Part shown: piece by piece, positions 35,636 to 44,536 of the stretch
How the letters are laid out: each line of letters opens with the position of its first letter
Numbering within the stretch: position 1 is the stretch's first letter
NCBI GenBank assembly: GCA_029256325.1
Contig: JAQSYD010000019.1
Location: 1 to 49,185, forward strand
DNA length: 49,185 nt
Reading direction: 5' to 3'
From: Clostridia bacterium
Lineage (GTDB): Bacteria > Bacillota > Clostridia > Lutisporales > Lutisporaceae
The notes under the pieces: generated by a model
The model's input: only the letters and a program-made list of their open reading frames with translations
What the model was told of the DNA's origin: nothing
Databases searched by the model: none
Position numbers and translations under genes: made by a program

Positions 35636-36796
35636 TTATTTATAGTTTCCTCTATATAGCTTCATCATAGTGCCTGCCAGCCAATTATCTTTTTTAAGCT
35701 TTACAGCCTTATACATACATAACTCATGACAGCACATACATTCAATGCAAGCCTTATAGTTTATTTCTTTACTTTCCCTGTTTATGGCGCTTACCGGACA
35801 GCTCTCCACACACATATTGCAGTTCTTGCACAGCTTTTTATCCACTACTGGTCTTGCTTTTAAAAAGTCTATTACTTTAATTACCGCCTTATGGTTTTGC
35901 TTTTTACTGCTTCCAAATCGTTTAGGAAGTGCATAGCCTTCGAGGGTTGGTATGGCTTGATAATCCCCCATAAGTTCTATGGCTTCAATACAGCCTTCTC
36001 CAAGCTTACGCTCCTTGGCAGTCAGCAATATCGGAACATCCTCCAGCTTAAGCTTTAGCATCTTTGCAGCCACAACATCTAAAGCCAGTGGATCTTCACT
36101 TATTAAAATTTTACCTGCTGCATAGGTTTCACCTGCTGTAGGACCTTCTCCCTGCATAGCGGTAATACCATCCATGATGTGCAAATCAATTTTGCAAGCC
36201 TTATGTATATCTGCAATGATTTCTCCAAAATACTTAGGATCTGGTGCCAGCTTATGAAACTCCGCTTTTTTCAGACCGGGAATGCAGCCAAATACATTTT
36301 TTACAGCCCCTGTATAAATGGCAGCACTGTGCGTCTTAAGCTTTGGAAGATTGATTACAACATCTGCATCAAACATTGGTTTTGCCAGATACATTTGCTC
36401 TACCATTCCACTTTCAGACTTTTGTACCTTTACGCCTTCGCTGTCAAAGTTTTTAATCACTGCACCCTCTTCTTCCGCAACAGCTTCGTAACCGGATATT
36501 TTCATGCTTTTTCCTGTTGGTGCAATGCCCGCAATCGCTCCGCCAGAGCTATCTCCTATCCATACCTGACAGCCTTTTTCCTTTAAGATCCTCGTCACTG
36601 CCCTTACAAATTCACTATGAGTGATGGCACCAGATTCTGAAGTCTTAGGTCCAATAAGGTTTACCTTCAGCAGTATCTTCATGCCGGGCTTAATATAGCT
36701 CTCCCAGCCACCGAAATGTGCCATACCCTGATTTAAGCTTGCAATGACATCTTGAACATCATAGCTTTTACATTCTTTTATAACAACCTTGCTCAC
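35636..36796 (-). CDS. DUF362 protein with C-terminal 2x[4Fe-4S] ferredoxin domain
   Basis: 386 residues. The first 300 form the DUF362 domain (KPGMKILLKVNLIG, INLPKLKTHSAAIYTGAVKNVFG, IMDGITAMQGEGP). The last 60 carry two 4Fe-4S motifs, CKNCNMCVESCP and CIECMCCHELC. The family is linked to Fe-S or electron-transfer processes, but its reaction is unknown. GTG 36796 is chosen because GGAGG lies 7 bases upstream; the longer frame to 36832 has no such site. It is separated from the purine operon by a strong terminator, so it is probably transcribed on its own, although it could supply electrons to the molybdenum hydroxylases. Confidence 0.87.
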   Translation of the reverse strand: MSKVVIKECKSYDVQDVIASLNQGMAHFGGWESYIKPGMKILLKVNLIGPKTSESGAITHSEFVRAVTRILKEKGCQVWIGDSSGGAIAGIAPTGKSMKISGYEAVAEEEGAVIKNFDSEGVKVQKSESGMVEQMYLAKPMFDADVVINLPKLKTHSAAIYTGAVKNVFGCIPGLKKAEFHKLAPDPKYFGEIIADIHKACKIDLHIMDGITAMQGEGPTAGETYAAGKILISEDPLALDVVAAKMLKLKLEDVPILLTAKERKLGEGCIEAIELMGDYQAIPTLEGYALPKRFGSSKKQNHKAVIKVIDFLKARPVVDKKLCKNCNMCVESCPVSAINRESKEINYKACIECMCCHELCMYKAVKLKKDNWLAGTMMKLYRGNYK

Positions 36797-36893
36797 AATA
36801 ATACCTCCAATTGGTTTCTCATAAAACAACACACTATAATACTACCACCGCATACTACCATTTTCAACATGTTATGTAATTATAAGGAAATGC

Positions 36894-36921
36894 AAAAGCA
36901 CTTCACAAGTGAAGTGCTTTT
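36894..36921 (-). terminator. Terminator of the purine/molybdenum hydroxylase operon
   Basis: A perfect 13-bp stem (36894-36906 with 36909-36921) begins within 10 bases of the last stop codon of the operon and carries T-rich flanks on both strands. Confidence 0.85.
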
Positions 36922-36928
36922 ATTTGCT

Positions 36929-37951
36929 TTATTTACCGTAAGGGCACATTGGATATATGCAGGTCTTGCAGCCTAGGCATAGGCCTCCATGACCATAGGC
37001 TGTTAAGTCCTTTCGGGTTAACCGTTCGCCGCATAGAATTCTTGGCAATAGGATGTCTAGGGAGGTATTCTTTAAGAATATTGCAGCTCCGGGTATTCCC
37101 ATAAAAGCTGTGCTTCCCTTGTATGCAAGCATCAGCATATTTCCCGGTATTATGGGTACTCCATAGGAAACTACCTCTTCAGACACATTTCTTATAGCCA
37201 AGGGGGTTACATCATCTGCATCTACAGACATCCCTCCGCAAGCAAGCACAATATCTGCACCCTCTTCAATCATTTGTCCAATAGCATGCTCTATCATGGT
37301 CAAATCATCGGGGCAATACTGTAAATCCAGCATACTGCAGCCATAATGCTTTATCTTTTCCTTCATAACTGGTGCAAAGCTATCCTGTATCCGACCCTCG
37401 TACACCTCTGTACCTGTTACAATCAGCCCTATTTTCATAGGCTTTAGCTGATATACAGAGATGATGCAAGGATCGCAGGCTTCTCCTATTTCTTCCAACT
37501 GCAGTATTTTCTCCTCAAGGATAGATAGGGGTATTATTCTCGTAGCCGCAAGGCATTGTCCTTCCTCCACCAGTGTATTGCTGTGTATGGTGGCGACAGC
37601 AACCTCCTCTATTTCATTTATGTGATTCAAGGCTGCTTCATTCATTTTTACGATTCCTCTAAACATTGCCTTTAACTCTACTTTACCCTCTGAAGGTCCT
37701 TTTAAGAACACTCCATTACCAGCCAGTGCTCTTGCAGTTCTAAGTGCTGCCTCATCCTCATGTATCTGCCCCTCCTGCAGTTCTATAATGTTGATATGAT
37801 TTTTGCCCATTCTTTTCAACTCTTTTATATCCTCTTGTTTTATCACATGTCCTTTTTTAAAGGCAGCTCCTTTAAATTCACCAGGTACGATCTTTGTCAA
37901 GTCATGGCCTAAAACCATTCCTACCGCCTCTTCTACCCTCACTGTGCTCAT
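36929..37951 (-). CDS. Molybdopterin-binding protein (MoeA/MogA-like) with Cys-rich tail
   Basis: 340 residues. Residues 170-310 carry the MoCF-biosynthesis fold: KIGLIVTGTEVYEG, IVLACGGMSVDADDVTP, and the PGNMLMLAYKGSTAFMGIPGA block. The N-terminal 160 residues resemble the family's first domain. The C terminus ends in GLCLGCKTCIYPMCPYGK, four closely spaced Cys that could bind Fe-S or zinc. Relatives occur next to selenium-dependent molybdenum hydroxylase genes. As the last gene of the operon it probably helps insert or mature the cofactor of the two large subunits encoded upstream. GGGGGAG precedes ATG 37951. Confidence 0.82.
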   Translation of the reverse strand: MSTVRVEEAVGMVLGHDLTKIVPGEFKGAAFKKGHVIKQEDIKELKRMGKNHINIIELQEGQIHEDEAALRTARALAGNGVFLKGPSEGKVELKAMFRGIVKMNEAALNHINEIEEVAVATIHSNTLVEEGQCLAATRIIPLSILEEKILQLEEIGEACDPCIISVYQLKPMKIGLIVTGTEVYEGRIQDSFAPVMKEKIKHYGCSMLDLQYCPDDLTMIEHAIGQMIEEGADIVLACGGMSVDADDVTPLAIRNVSEEVVSYGVPIIPGNMLMLAYKGSTAFMGIPGAAIFLKNTSLDILLPRILCGERLTRKDLTAYGHGGLCLGCKTCIYPMCPYGK

Positions 37952-37983
37952 TGTGCTCCCCCTTATCTCTATTGTATTTTAAA

Positions 37984-38003
37984 GGATGCTGTGGGCAGCA
38001 TCC
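37984..38003 (-). other. Intercistronic stem-loop in the purine operon
   Basis: GGATGCTG pairs perfectly with CAGCATCC around a 4-base loop, followed on the minus strand by TTTAAAAT. It could act as a weak terminator that lowers expression of the last gene, or as an RNA processing site. Confidence 0.55.
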
Positions 38004-38013
38004 CCTACGTATT

Positions 38014-39378
38014 TTATAAACTGCGTTCCGTATTTACTATGTTTGAAGCCAGCTTATGCGCCTGATTGCATATTTCATCACTATTTATAGTCATGAGCCT
38101 TCCATCTTTGACAACCACCTTGCCGTTTACCATGGTCAGCTTGACAAGACTGGTATTGCCACAGGTCACTAAAGCCACCAAGGGGTCATGACAGCCTGCA
38201 TAGGCTATATCCTTTAAGTCAAACAATACAATATCAGCCGCTTTACCCCTTTCAATGATACCTATATCGTCTCTGCCCAGTAACTCGGCTCCTCCTCTGG
38301 TAGCCATTCTAAGCACCTGATATGCCGTGAGACCGGCAGTTCCATACTTTAAATGATTTATTAGATAGGTTCTTCTAACCTCTTCCCACATGTTCGAACC
38401 ATCATTGGATGCGCTGCCATCAACAGCAATGCCCAGTTTCACTCCATGCTTCAAGAGCTCACTGGTTGGACATATTCCGCTGTTCAACTTCATATTGGAA
38501 GTCGGACAATGAGCTGCTCCTGCACCCTTTAGCAGCTTCATATCCTTTTCATTTACGTGGATAACATGGGCAAACCAAACATCACTGCCTAACCATCCCA
38601 GGCTTTCCATCAGCTCAACCGGTCTCATGCCATACTTATCCAAGCAGAATTTCTCTTCATCTAAGGTTTCTGCCAAATGGGTATGCAGCATAACTCCTTT
38701 TTTTCTTGCCAAATCTCTCGACTGCACCATAAGCTCTCTGCTTACCGAGAAAGGAGAGCAGGGTGCTAAAGCAATCCTCTGCATGGCGAACTTTCTATTA
38801 TCATGGTACTTATTAATTAATCTTTCGCTGTCTAACAGTATCTCTTCTTCCTTTTGCACCACACTATCCGGCGGCAGCCCTCCGCCTTTTCTGCCAAAAG
38901 ACATAGAGCCTCTTGTTGCATGAAAACGTATTCCTATTTGTGATGCAGCCTTTAATTGCTCATCAATCAATTCACCTGAAGAATTTTTAGGGAACAAGTA
39001 ATGATGGTCTGCTGTTGTTGTACATCCTGTTCTAAGCAGCTCGCTGAAGCCTACCATTGCCCCATAATATACTGCTTCCGGTGTAAGGTGCTTCCAAAAT
39101 TCATATAATCCTACTAACCACGGAAAAAGAGGCTTTTCCTGGACCTCCTTAATTCCCCTAAACAAGGTCTGGTACAAGTGATGGTGTGTATTTACAAATC
39201 CAGGCAGCGCGACGCAGCCTTTGCAGTCAATTTTTTCTGTACTTTCTTCTGCCTTGATGTCTTTTCCCACTGCTATGATCTGATTGTCTACCACTAATAT
39301 ATCAATATCTTCAAGTATTCTGTCCTTATTATCAAAGGTTACTGCTGTGGAGATATTTTTAAATAAAAAGCTAGACAT
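38014..39378 (-). CDS. 8-oxoguanine deaminase / SsnA-type amidohydrolase
   Basis: 454 residues, a complete amidohydrolase barrel. Metal-site motifs: VNTHHHLYQTLFRG, HTHLAET, HCPTSNMKL, and the Asp in AVDGSASND. The HHHxYQTLxR form is typical of 8-oxoguanine deaminase, which yields urate and ammonia; related enzymes deaminate guanine or chlorinated triazines. In selenium-linked purine clusters this position is often filled by the amidohydrolase called SsnA. Feeding urate into the rest of the operon would make sense, but the specificity is inferred. AAGGAGG precedes ATG 39378. Confidence 0.85.
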   Translation of the reverse strand: MSSFLFKNISTAVTFDNKDRILEDIDILVVDNQIIAVGKDIKAEESTEKIDCKGCVALPGFVNTHHHLYQTLFRGIKEVQEKPLFPWLVGLYEFWKHLTPEAVYYGAMVGFSELLRTGCTTTADHHYLFPKNSSGELIDEQLKAASQIGIRFHATRGSMSFGRKGGGLPPDSVVQKEEEILLDSERLINKYHDNRKFAMQRIALAPCSPFSVSRELMVQSRDLARKKGVMLHTHLAETLDEEKFCLDKYGMRPVELMESLGWLGSDVWFAHVIHVNEKDMKLLKGAGAAHCPTSNMKLNSGICPTSELLKHGVKLGIAVDGSASNDGSNMWEEVRRTYLINHLKYGTAGLTAYQVLRMATRGGAELLGRDDIGIIERGKAADIVLFDLKDIAYAGCHDPLVALVTCGNTSLVKLTMVNGKVVVKDGRLMTINSDEICNQAHKLASNIVNTERSL

Positions 39379-39399
39379 AAAAATCCTCCTTTCTTACCG

Positions 39400-40383
39400 T
39401 TATTTACCGCCCATTACCAAGGTCATTACAGCCTTTGCTGTATGCAATCTGTTTTCTGCCTCATCAAATACAACTGAATGAGGACCGTCTATCACAGAAT
39501 CCTCCACTTCGTTCTTTCTGTCAGCAGGAAGCGCGTGCATGTAAATGCTGTCTTTACTGGTAAGCTGCATCATTTTCTCAGTACATTTCCAAGCCTTATT
39601 TGCTTCCAACAACGAATCAATGACTTCCTTACCCGGGTTTGTTACCCAGTTGCCCCAATTCTTTGGAATTACAACATCAGCATCTCTGTAAGCCTCTTCC
39701 ATATCATGGGTAAGTTTAACCTTACCACCGAATTTTGCTGCATTCTCTTTGGCTTGTGCAATTACCCAGTCTGGCAATTCATAGCCTTCCGGATATGCCA
39801 ATGTAACATCCATACCGAATCTAGGGAATAAAAGCACTTGAGAAACAGGCACTGAAATTGGCTTCTTGTGCGTTGTAGCATAAGCCCATATGATAGATAC
39901 CTTCAAGTTTTTTGTATCCTTGAACTTTTCTTGTATTGTCATTAAATCTGCAAGTCCCTGCATGGGATGATACAGATCACACTGTAAATTCATGATTGGG
40001 GTTGAGGAATACTTCGCCATCTCCATCAGATACTTATTTCCCTCTTCCCAAAAGCAATTTCTGCAGGCAATACCATGTCCGAACCTTGAAAGAATTACTG
40101 CCGTATCCTTTGCACTTTCACCGTGGGAAATCTGCATTGTACTGGTATCAAGATAATTGGCGTGACCGCCTAGTTGAGCTATGCCTGCCTCCATTGAATT
40201 TCTGGTTCTGGTGGACTGCTCAAAGAACATCAGGAATATGGTCTTGTGAGGCAAATAAGGTGTATCAATTCCCATAGCGAACTTCCTCTTTAATTCAGCC
40301 GATACATCCAGCATGGTCTCAATTTCTTCCTTTGTAAAATCCTCAAGATTAATAAAATGTCTTCCTCTAAAAATCGTCTGCAT
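39400..40383 (-). CDS. ygeW: YgeW-type knotted carbamoyltransferase
   Basis: 327 residues. Carbamoyl-phosphate site: FFEQSTRTRNSMEAG and, further on, CDLYHPMQGLAD. The second-substrate loop reads HALPADR, which differs from the HCLP of ornithine and HPLPR of aspartate carbamoyltransferases. This matches YgeW, whose acceptor is still uncertain; in purine clusters it is thought to run in reverse, turning a ureido intermediate plus phosphate into an amine and carbamoyl phosphate, which can yield ATP through carbamate kinase. No kinase gene is in the window. GGGGGAG precedes ATG 40383. Confidence 0.9.
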   Translation of the reverse strand: MQTIFRGRHFINLEDFTKEEIETMLDVSAELKRKFAMGIDTPYLPHKTIFLMFFEQSTRTRNSMEAGIAQLGGHANYLDTSTMQISHGESAKDTAVILSRFGHGIACRNCFWEEGNKYLMEMAKYSSTPIMNLQCDLYHPMQGLADLMTIQEKFKDTKNLKVSIIWAYATTHKKPISVPVSQVLLFPRFGMDVTLAYPEGYELPDWVIAQAKENAAKFGGKVKLTHDMEEAYRDADVVIPKNWGNWVTNPGKEVIDSLLEANKAWKCTEKMMQLTSKDSIYMHALPADRKNEVEDSVIDGPHSVVFDEAENRLHTAKAVMTLVMGGK

Positions 40384-40396
40384 AATTTCTCCCCCT

Positions 40397-41614
40397 TTAT
40401 TTATTCGTATATTCTTTTACATATAACTTAGGAATTAAAGCATACATGGCTGCACATTTTGCCAATTCCTTTTTCCATGTTTTCTCGTTGGGTGCATGGG
40501 CTTGATCCTCATGTCCCGGCCCAAAGCCGATGCAAGGAATACCGTACCTTCCCATAATGGATACTCCATTTGTAGAAAAGGTCCATTTGTCAACAAAGGG
40601 CTCTTCTTCAAACAGACTTTGATAGCAGGCTACCAAGGTTTTGCAGGCTTCATGCTCTTTTGGCACTACCCATGTGGGGAAATAGCATTCAGTAGGATAT
40701 ACCAGTTCGGTATACGATGGTCTATCATAGCTATACATAGCAACCTCTGCTTTTGCGGCAGCTACTGAAGGCAATGCCATTATTTCCTGTAGTGCACCCT
40801 CCCAGGTCTCCCCTGCAGTAAGCCTTCTGTCGATGGATATTATACATTTATCAGCAACTGCACATCTTGATGGAGATGAAAAGAAAATTTCCGATACCGT
40901 GAGGGTACCCTTTCCTAAGAACTCGTCATTGCCTAGCTCAGTGGCAAGCTTTTCCAACTCGCTTAATATAGGTGCCATCTTAAAGATTGCATTGTTTCCT
41001 CTTTCAGGAGCTGAGCCATGACAACTGACTCCATCTGTTGTAACTCTTATTTCCATCCGGCCTCTATGCCCTCTGTATATATTGCACGAGGTAGGCTCTG
41101 TTATGACAACAAACTCAGGCTTTATATTGTCCTCCTTGATGATGTACTGCCAGCATAGGCCGTCACAATCTTCCTCCTGTACTGTTCCGGTTACAATGAG
41201 GGTGTAGTCATCCTCTAAGCCCAAATCCTTAATAATCTTACCCGCATAAACCATTGCTGCCATTCCGCCCTCTTGGTCGCTGGCGCCTCTTCCAACAATA
41301 ATCTCATCATCCTCAAAGCCTTCGAAAGGGTCCACCTGCCATAAATCCTTATTTCCAATTCCAACCGTATCAATGTGAGCGTCCATTGCAATTATATGCT
41401 TGCCCTGTCCAATAAATCCCAAAATATTACCCATAGGATCAATCTGTATCTTATCAAAGCCAACAGCTTCCATTTCCTGTTTTATGCGCTGTATCACAGC
41501 TGCTTCTCCGCAGCTTTCACTAGGTATCGCTATCATATCTCTTAAAAATCTGCTCATTTGCGGTATATAGCCATCTGCCAATCGCAATATTTCCTTTAAC
41601 TTATAATCTTCCAT
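40397..41614 (-). CDS. ygeY: YgeY family selenium-metabolism-linked hydrolase (M20)
   Basis: 405 residues of the M20/ArgE/DapE metallohydrolase family. Zinc and catalytic motifs: [24 protein letters not shown] (bridging Asp), TVQEEDCDG (catalytic and metal Glu), TEPT, and [15 protein letters not shown] (last His). The dimerisation lid lies between. Family members next to ygeW and hydantoinase genes are thought to cleave amide or ureido intermediates of purine breakdown. Only 13 bases separate it from ygeW, and it shares the same type of ribosome binding site. Confidence 0.9.
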   Translation of the reverse strand: MEDYKLKEILRLADGYIPQMSRFLRDMIAIPSESCGEAAVIQRIKQEMEAVGFDKIQIDPMGNILGFIGQGKHIIAMDAHIDTVGIGNKDLWQVDPFEGFEDDEIIVGRGASDQEGGMAAMVYAGKIIKDLGLEDDYTLIVTGTVQEEDCDGLCWQYIIKEDNIKPEFVVITEPTSCNIYRGHRGRMEIRVTTDGVSCHGSAPERGNNAIFKMAPILSELEKLATELGNDEFLGKGTLTVSEIFFSSPSRCAVADKCIISIDRRLTAGETWEGALQEIMALPSVAAAKAEVAMYSYDRPSYTELVYPTECYFPTWVVPKEHEACKTLVACYQSLFEEEPFVDKWTFSTNGVSIMGRYGIPCIGFGPGHEDQAHAPNEKTWKKELAKCAAMYALIPKLYVKEYTNK

Positions 41615-41651
41615 TCAATCTCCCCCTAGATTTTACTTTATTACTCCACTA

Positions 41652-43049
41652 TTAAATAATGGTCTGTTGCTCTGAAAAACCTTGACGCTTCACAAATTTA
41701 CCTCTTCCTTTTTGTCCAATAAACTCATTATTTTGAACAATTACTTCTCCACGAGACAGTGTCATAACAGGATATCCCCTCAGCTTAAAACCCTCATAGG
41801 CTGTATAGTCTGCATTGCTGTGAAGCATACTTTGCGTTAAAGTTACTTCCTTATCCGGATCAAGGATGACAATATCTCCATCGCTTCCGGGCAATAATGC
41901 ACCTTTCTTTGGATACATGCCAAATATTTTTGCAGGGTTTGCAGCGCAAAGCTCTACCATTTTATTGATACTGAATCTGCCCTTCATTACACCCTCCGAA
42001 AACATCAAGGGAATACGTTCTTCTACACCGGGCAATCCATTGGGGCATTTACTGAAATCTCCTCTACCCTTTTGTTTATCCAAGGCTATGGTAAAGGGGC
42101 AATGATCTGTGGCTATGACCTGAATGTGTCCCAGCCTGATTCCTTCCCATAATGCCTCAGAGTCTCTTTTTTTTCTCAAAGGAGGACTTAATATATACTT
42201 TAATCCCTCATCCAGCTCTTGATTGTAGCATTCCTCGTTCAACAATAGATACTGAGGACAGGTTTCAGAATAAACGGTTTGCCCTGATGCCCTGGCTGAT
42301 ATCACATGCTTCAAGCCCAAAGCACTGGTAAGATGCACGATATACAATGGTACATTCCCTACAGCGGCTGCAAGACTAATTACTCTGTTTACCGCATCTG
42401 CTTCACAATAGTCAGGCCTGCTTAAGGCATGATAGATAGGTGCTGTATCACCCTCTCTTATGAATCTGTCCTTCAAATATTCTATAATTTCATGATTCTC
42501 TGCATGGATTGTTAGAATACCTCCAATTGTTTTTACCTTCTCCATAAGTCTTAGGATATCTGCTTCCGGCAGCCTATAGTCATAAGTCATATATTGCTTG
42601 AAGCTTGCAATGCCTTCTTGAACAAGCATATCCTCCAGCTGTGCCAATATATCACTGTTTACATGCTGTATCACGCCATGAAAGCTGTAATCAATCACTG
42701 CATGTTCCTTCGCATATTCATAATAAACCCTCAGCTGATGAAAAAGGCTGCAGCCTGCCGGTCCAAAGCCCATATGATCTACGACGCAAGTCGTTCCTCC
42801 GCAAGCAGCAGCCACAGTACCTGCAAAAAAATCATCTCTTGCCACTGCACTGCCTGTATGTAAGTTAAAATGTGTATGCACATCTACACCTCCGGGCATT
42901 ACCAGCTTGCCTGCTGCGTCAATTTCATAATCAAAGCTGCCGCTTATATCACATCCAATTTCCTGGATAACACCATCTTCGATGGATATGCTGCCTTGAA
43001 AGAAGTCCCCCGCTGTGACTATTCTGCCATTCTTTATCAAGGTTCTCAT
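41652..43049 (-). CDS. hydA: D-hydantoinase / dihydropyrimidinase family protein
   Basis: 465 residues. Binuclear zinc site: GVDVHTHFNLHTG, the carboxylated Lys in ASFKQYMTYDYR, HAENHE, IVHLTSA and ATDHCPFT. The enzymes hydrolyse cyclic amide bonds in dihydropyrimidines, hydantoins or related rings. In the selenium-linked purine cluster the substrate is probably a ring-opened or reduced purine derivative. AAGGAG lies upstream of ATG 43049. It starts after a 171-base gap that holds a dispersed repeat, so it may have its own promoter. Confidence 0.88.
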   Translation of the reverse strand: MRTLIKNGRIVTAGDFFQGSISIEDGVIQEIGCDISGSFDYEIDAAGKLVMPGGVDVHTHFNLHTGSAVARDDFFAGTVAAACGGTTCVVDHMGFGPAGCSLFHQLRVYYEYAKEHAVIDYSFHGVIQHVNSDILAQLEDMLVQEGIASFKQYMTYDYRLPEADILRLMEKVKTIGGILTIHAENHEIIEYLKDRFIREGDTAPIYHALSRPDYCEADAVNRVISLAAAVGNVPLYIVHLTSALGLKHVISARASGQTVYSETCPQYLLLNEECYNQELDEGLKYILSPPLRKKRDSEALWEGIRLGHIQVIATDHCPFTIALDKQKGRGDFSKCPNGLPGVEERIPLMFSEGVMKGRFSINKMVELCAANPAKIFGMYPKKGALLPGSDGDIVILDPDKEVTLTQSMLHSNADYTAYEGFKLRGYPVMTLSRGEVIVQNNEFIGQKGRGKFVKRQGFSEQQTII

Positions 43050-43103
43050 ATCTTCTACTCCTTGGGCTATAATAGATTTTTCGATGATATACCTAAGAAA
43101 AGC

Positions 43104-43159
43104 TTGTCACTCTGAGCTTGCGAAGAGTCTTAAGATCCTTCGGTTCCTCAGGATGACAA
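43104..43159. repeat. Dispersed palindromic repeat
   Basis: A 56-base imperfect palindrome begins TTGTCACTCTGAG and ends CTCAGGATGACAA, with CGAAG/CTTCG in the middle. This CTGAG...CGAAG...CTTCG...CTCAG pattern is a well-known class of short intergenic repeat found in many genomes, probably spread as a miniature element. It lies inside the purine operon, between xdhB and hydA, and could form a hairpin in the mRNA. Confidence 0.8.
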
Positions 43160-43220
43160 AACGATTGTTACTATCTTTCATAGCAATGGTCGTGTTGCGC
43201 TTAATAGAATCAATGCTTCT

Positions 43221-44063
43221 TTAACAGAGCCAATTACCCAAAAAATCCACCAACAGCCTTTTACATACCTGCCGCCTATAAAAAGCAGTAGACCTCTGAT
43301 CATCTATTGGTTTTATCAAGGTTGTGTAATAGCTGATGATTTCTGTTTTATCTAAGCTGCCGTTGCTGCTGTTATAGATTATTGCTTCTTCAACATCTCG
43401 ACTTCTTACAATGGTTGGAGCCACTGAACCAAATGCGATCCTGACATCCTCAAGCCTGCTGTCTTTCAGCTTCGCCATTGCCACAAAAGATACTTTAGAA
43501 AGTGCAGTAGACTTTCTGGCACTGACCTTTTTATAAACTACATAGTCAAAATGAAGAACAGGAAGCTTTATTGCAGTTACAAGCTCACTGGAGGTCAACA
43601 TATTGCGACCCGGCCCTGTAATAAAATCTGCTATAGGTATCTCTATCCTTCTACAGCTATTCTCTATGATGATTGATGCATCCAAAGCATACAGCAAAGG
43701 CAAGCTGTCTCCTGCAGGAGATGAATTGCAGATGTTTCCGCCTATGGTTGCAATATTTCTCACTGCCGGTGATGCGATTTGCAGAAATACCTGCTTGTAT
43801 AACGCCGGTATCAATGGGTTGTCTATCAAGCTGGAAAAGCTGCACGCCGCACCTATGGTTAAATATCCCTCTTTTTCATTGATTTGCTTTAATTCTTCTA
43901 AATCAGCTATAAACAGCACTGGCTTATCAAAAGCTGGCAGCAAGCCTGCCCCTTGCTTTTTCTTCACCATCAGATCAGTGCCGCCCGCTAAAACGATATA
44001 TTCTGTATATATAATTGCTTCCAGGGCATCCTTTAAGTTTTTGGGGCGATATGCTGCTACCAT
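43221..44063 (-). CDS. xdhB: Molybdenum hydroxylase FAD subunit (XdhB-like)
   Basis: 280 residues, typical for the medium subunit. FAD-binding motifs: VLAGGTDLMV and ATIGGNICNSSPAGDSL. The C-terminal CO-dehydrogenase flavoprotein domain is present. It passes electrons between the [2Fe-2S] subunit and NAD(P) or ferredoxin. The start overlaps the stop of the Fe-S subunit gene by 7 bases, so the two are translationally coupled. Confidence 0.92.
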   Translation of the reverse strand: MVAAYRPKNLKDALEAIIYTEYIVLAGGTDLMVKKKQGAGLLPAFDKPVLFIADLEELKQINEKEGYLTIGAACSFSSLIDNPLIPALYKQVFLQIASPAVRNIATIGGNICNSSPAGDSLPLLYALDASIIIENSCRRIEIPIADFITGPGRNMLTSSELVTAIKLPVLHFDYVVYKKVSARKSTALSKVSFVAMAKLKDSRLEDVRIAFGSVAPTIVRSRDVEEAIIYNSSNGSLDKTEIISYYTTLIKPIDDQRSTAFYRRQVCKRLLVDFLGNWLC

Positions 44064-44536
44064 ATGCCATCACCTCTTTTAGCAGCCATTTGTACAGCAT
44101 CAAGAATCATATTATAGCCTGTGCATCTGCACAGATTTCCCGATATCGCTTCTCTGATTTGCTGTTCCAAAGGATGAGGATTTCTTCTAAGCAAACTCTC
44201 TGCTGCCATGATCATGCCGGGACTGCAAAAGCCGCATTGTACTGCCCCTGCTTGCTCAAAGCTTTCCTTTAAAATGGCATACCTGTCTGTTCCCACCAGC
44301 CCCTCTATGGTTACTACTTCCTTCCCTTGAATTTTCCCCATTGGATAAAGGCAAGCATTTGCAAGTATTCCGTCAATGAGAACAGAACACGCCCCACACT
44401 CTCCTTCACCACAGCCTTCCTTGACCCCCGTCAATCCGCAGTCCTCACGAAGTACATCCAACAGCCTTTTTAAGGGATGTATCTCTAAAATTGTTTCTTT
44501 TCCGTTTAGCTTAAAATTAATTTCTTTTATCATCAT
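44057..44536 (-). CDS. xdhC: Molybdenum hydroxylase [2Fe-2S] subunit (XdhC-like small subunit)
   Basis: 159 residues. The plant-type ferredoxin cluster is CGEGECGACSVLIDG...C and the second, all-helical cluster is QCGFCSPGM...CRCTGY: eight Cys, all present. It carries electrons from the molybdenum centre to the FAD subunit. The name follows the E. coli xdhABC order. The large-subunit gene upstream overlaps it by 20 bases, and GGAGG precedes ATG 44536. Confidence 0.93.
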   Translation of the reverse strand: MMIKEINFKLNGKETILEIHPLKRLLDVLREDCGLTGVKEGCGEGECGACSVLIDGILANACLYPMGKIQGKEVVTIEGLVGTDRYAILKESFEQAGAVQCGFCSPGMIMAAESLLRRNPHPLEQQIREAISGNLCRCTGYNMILDAVQMAAKRGDGIW

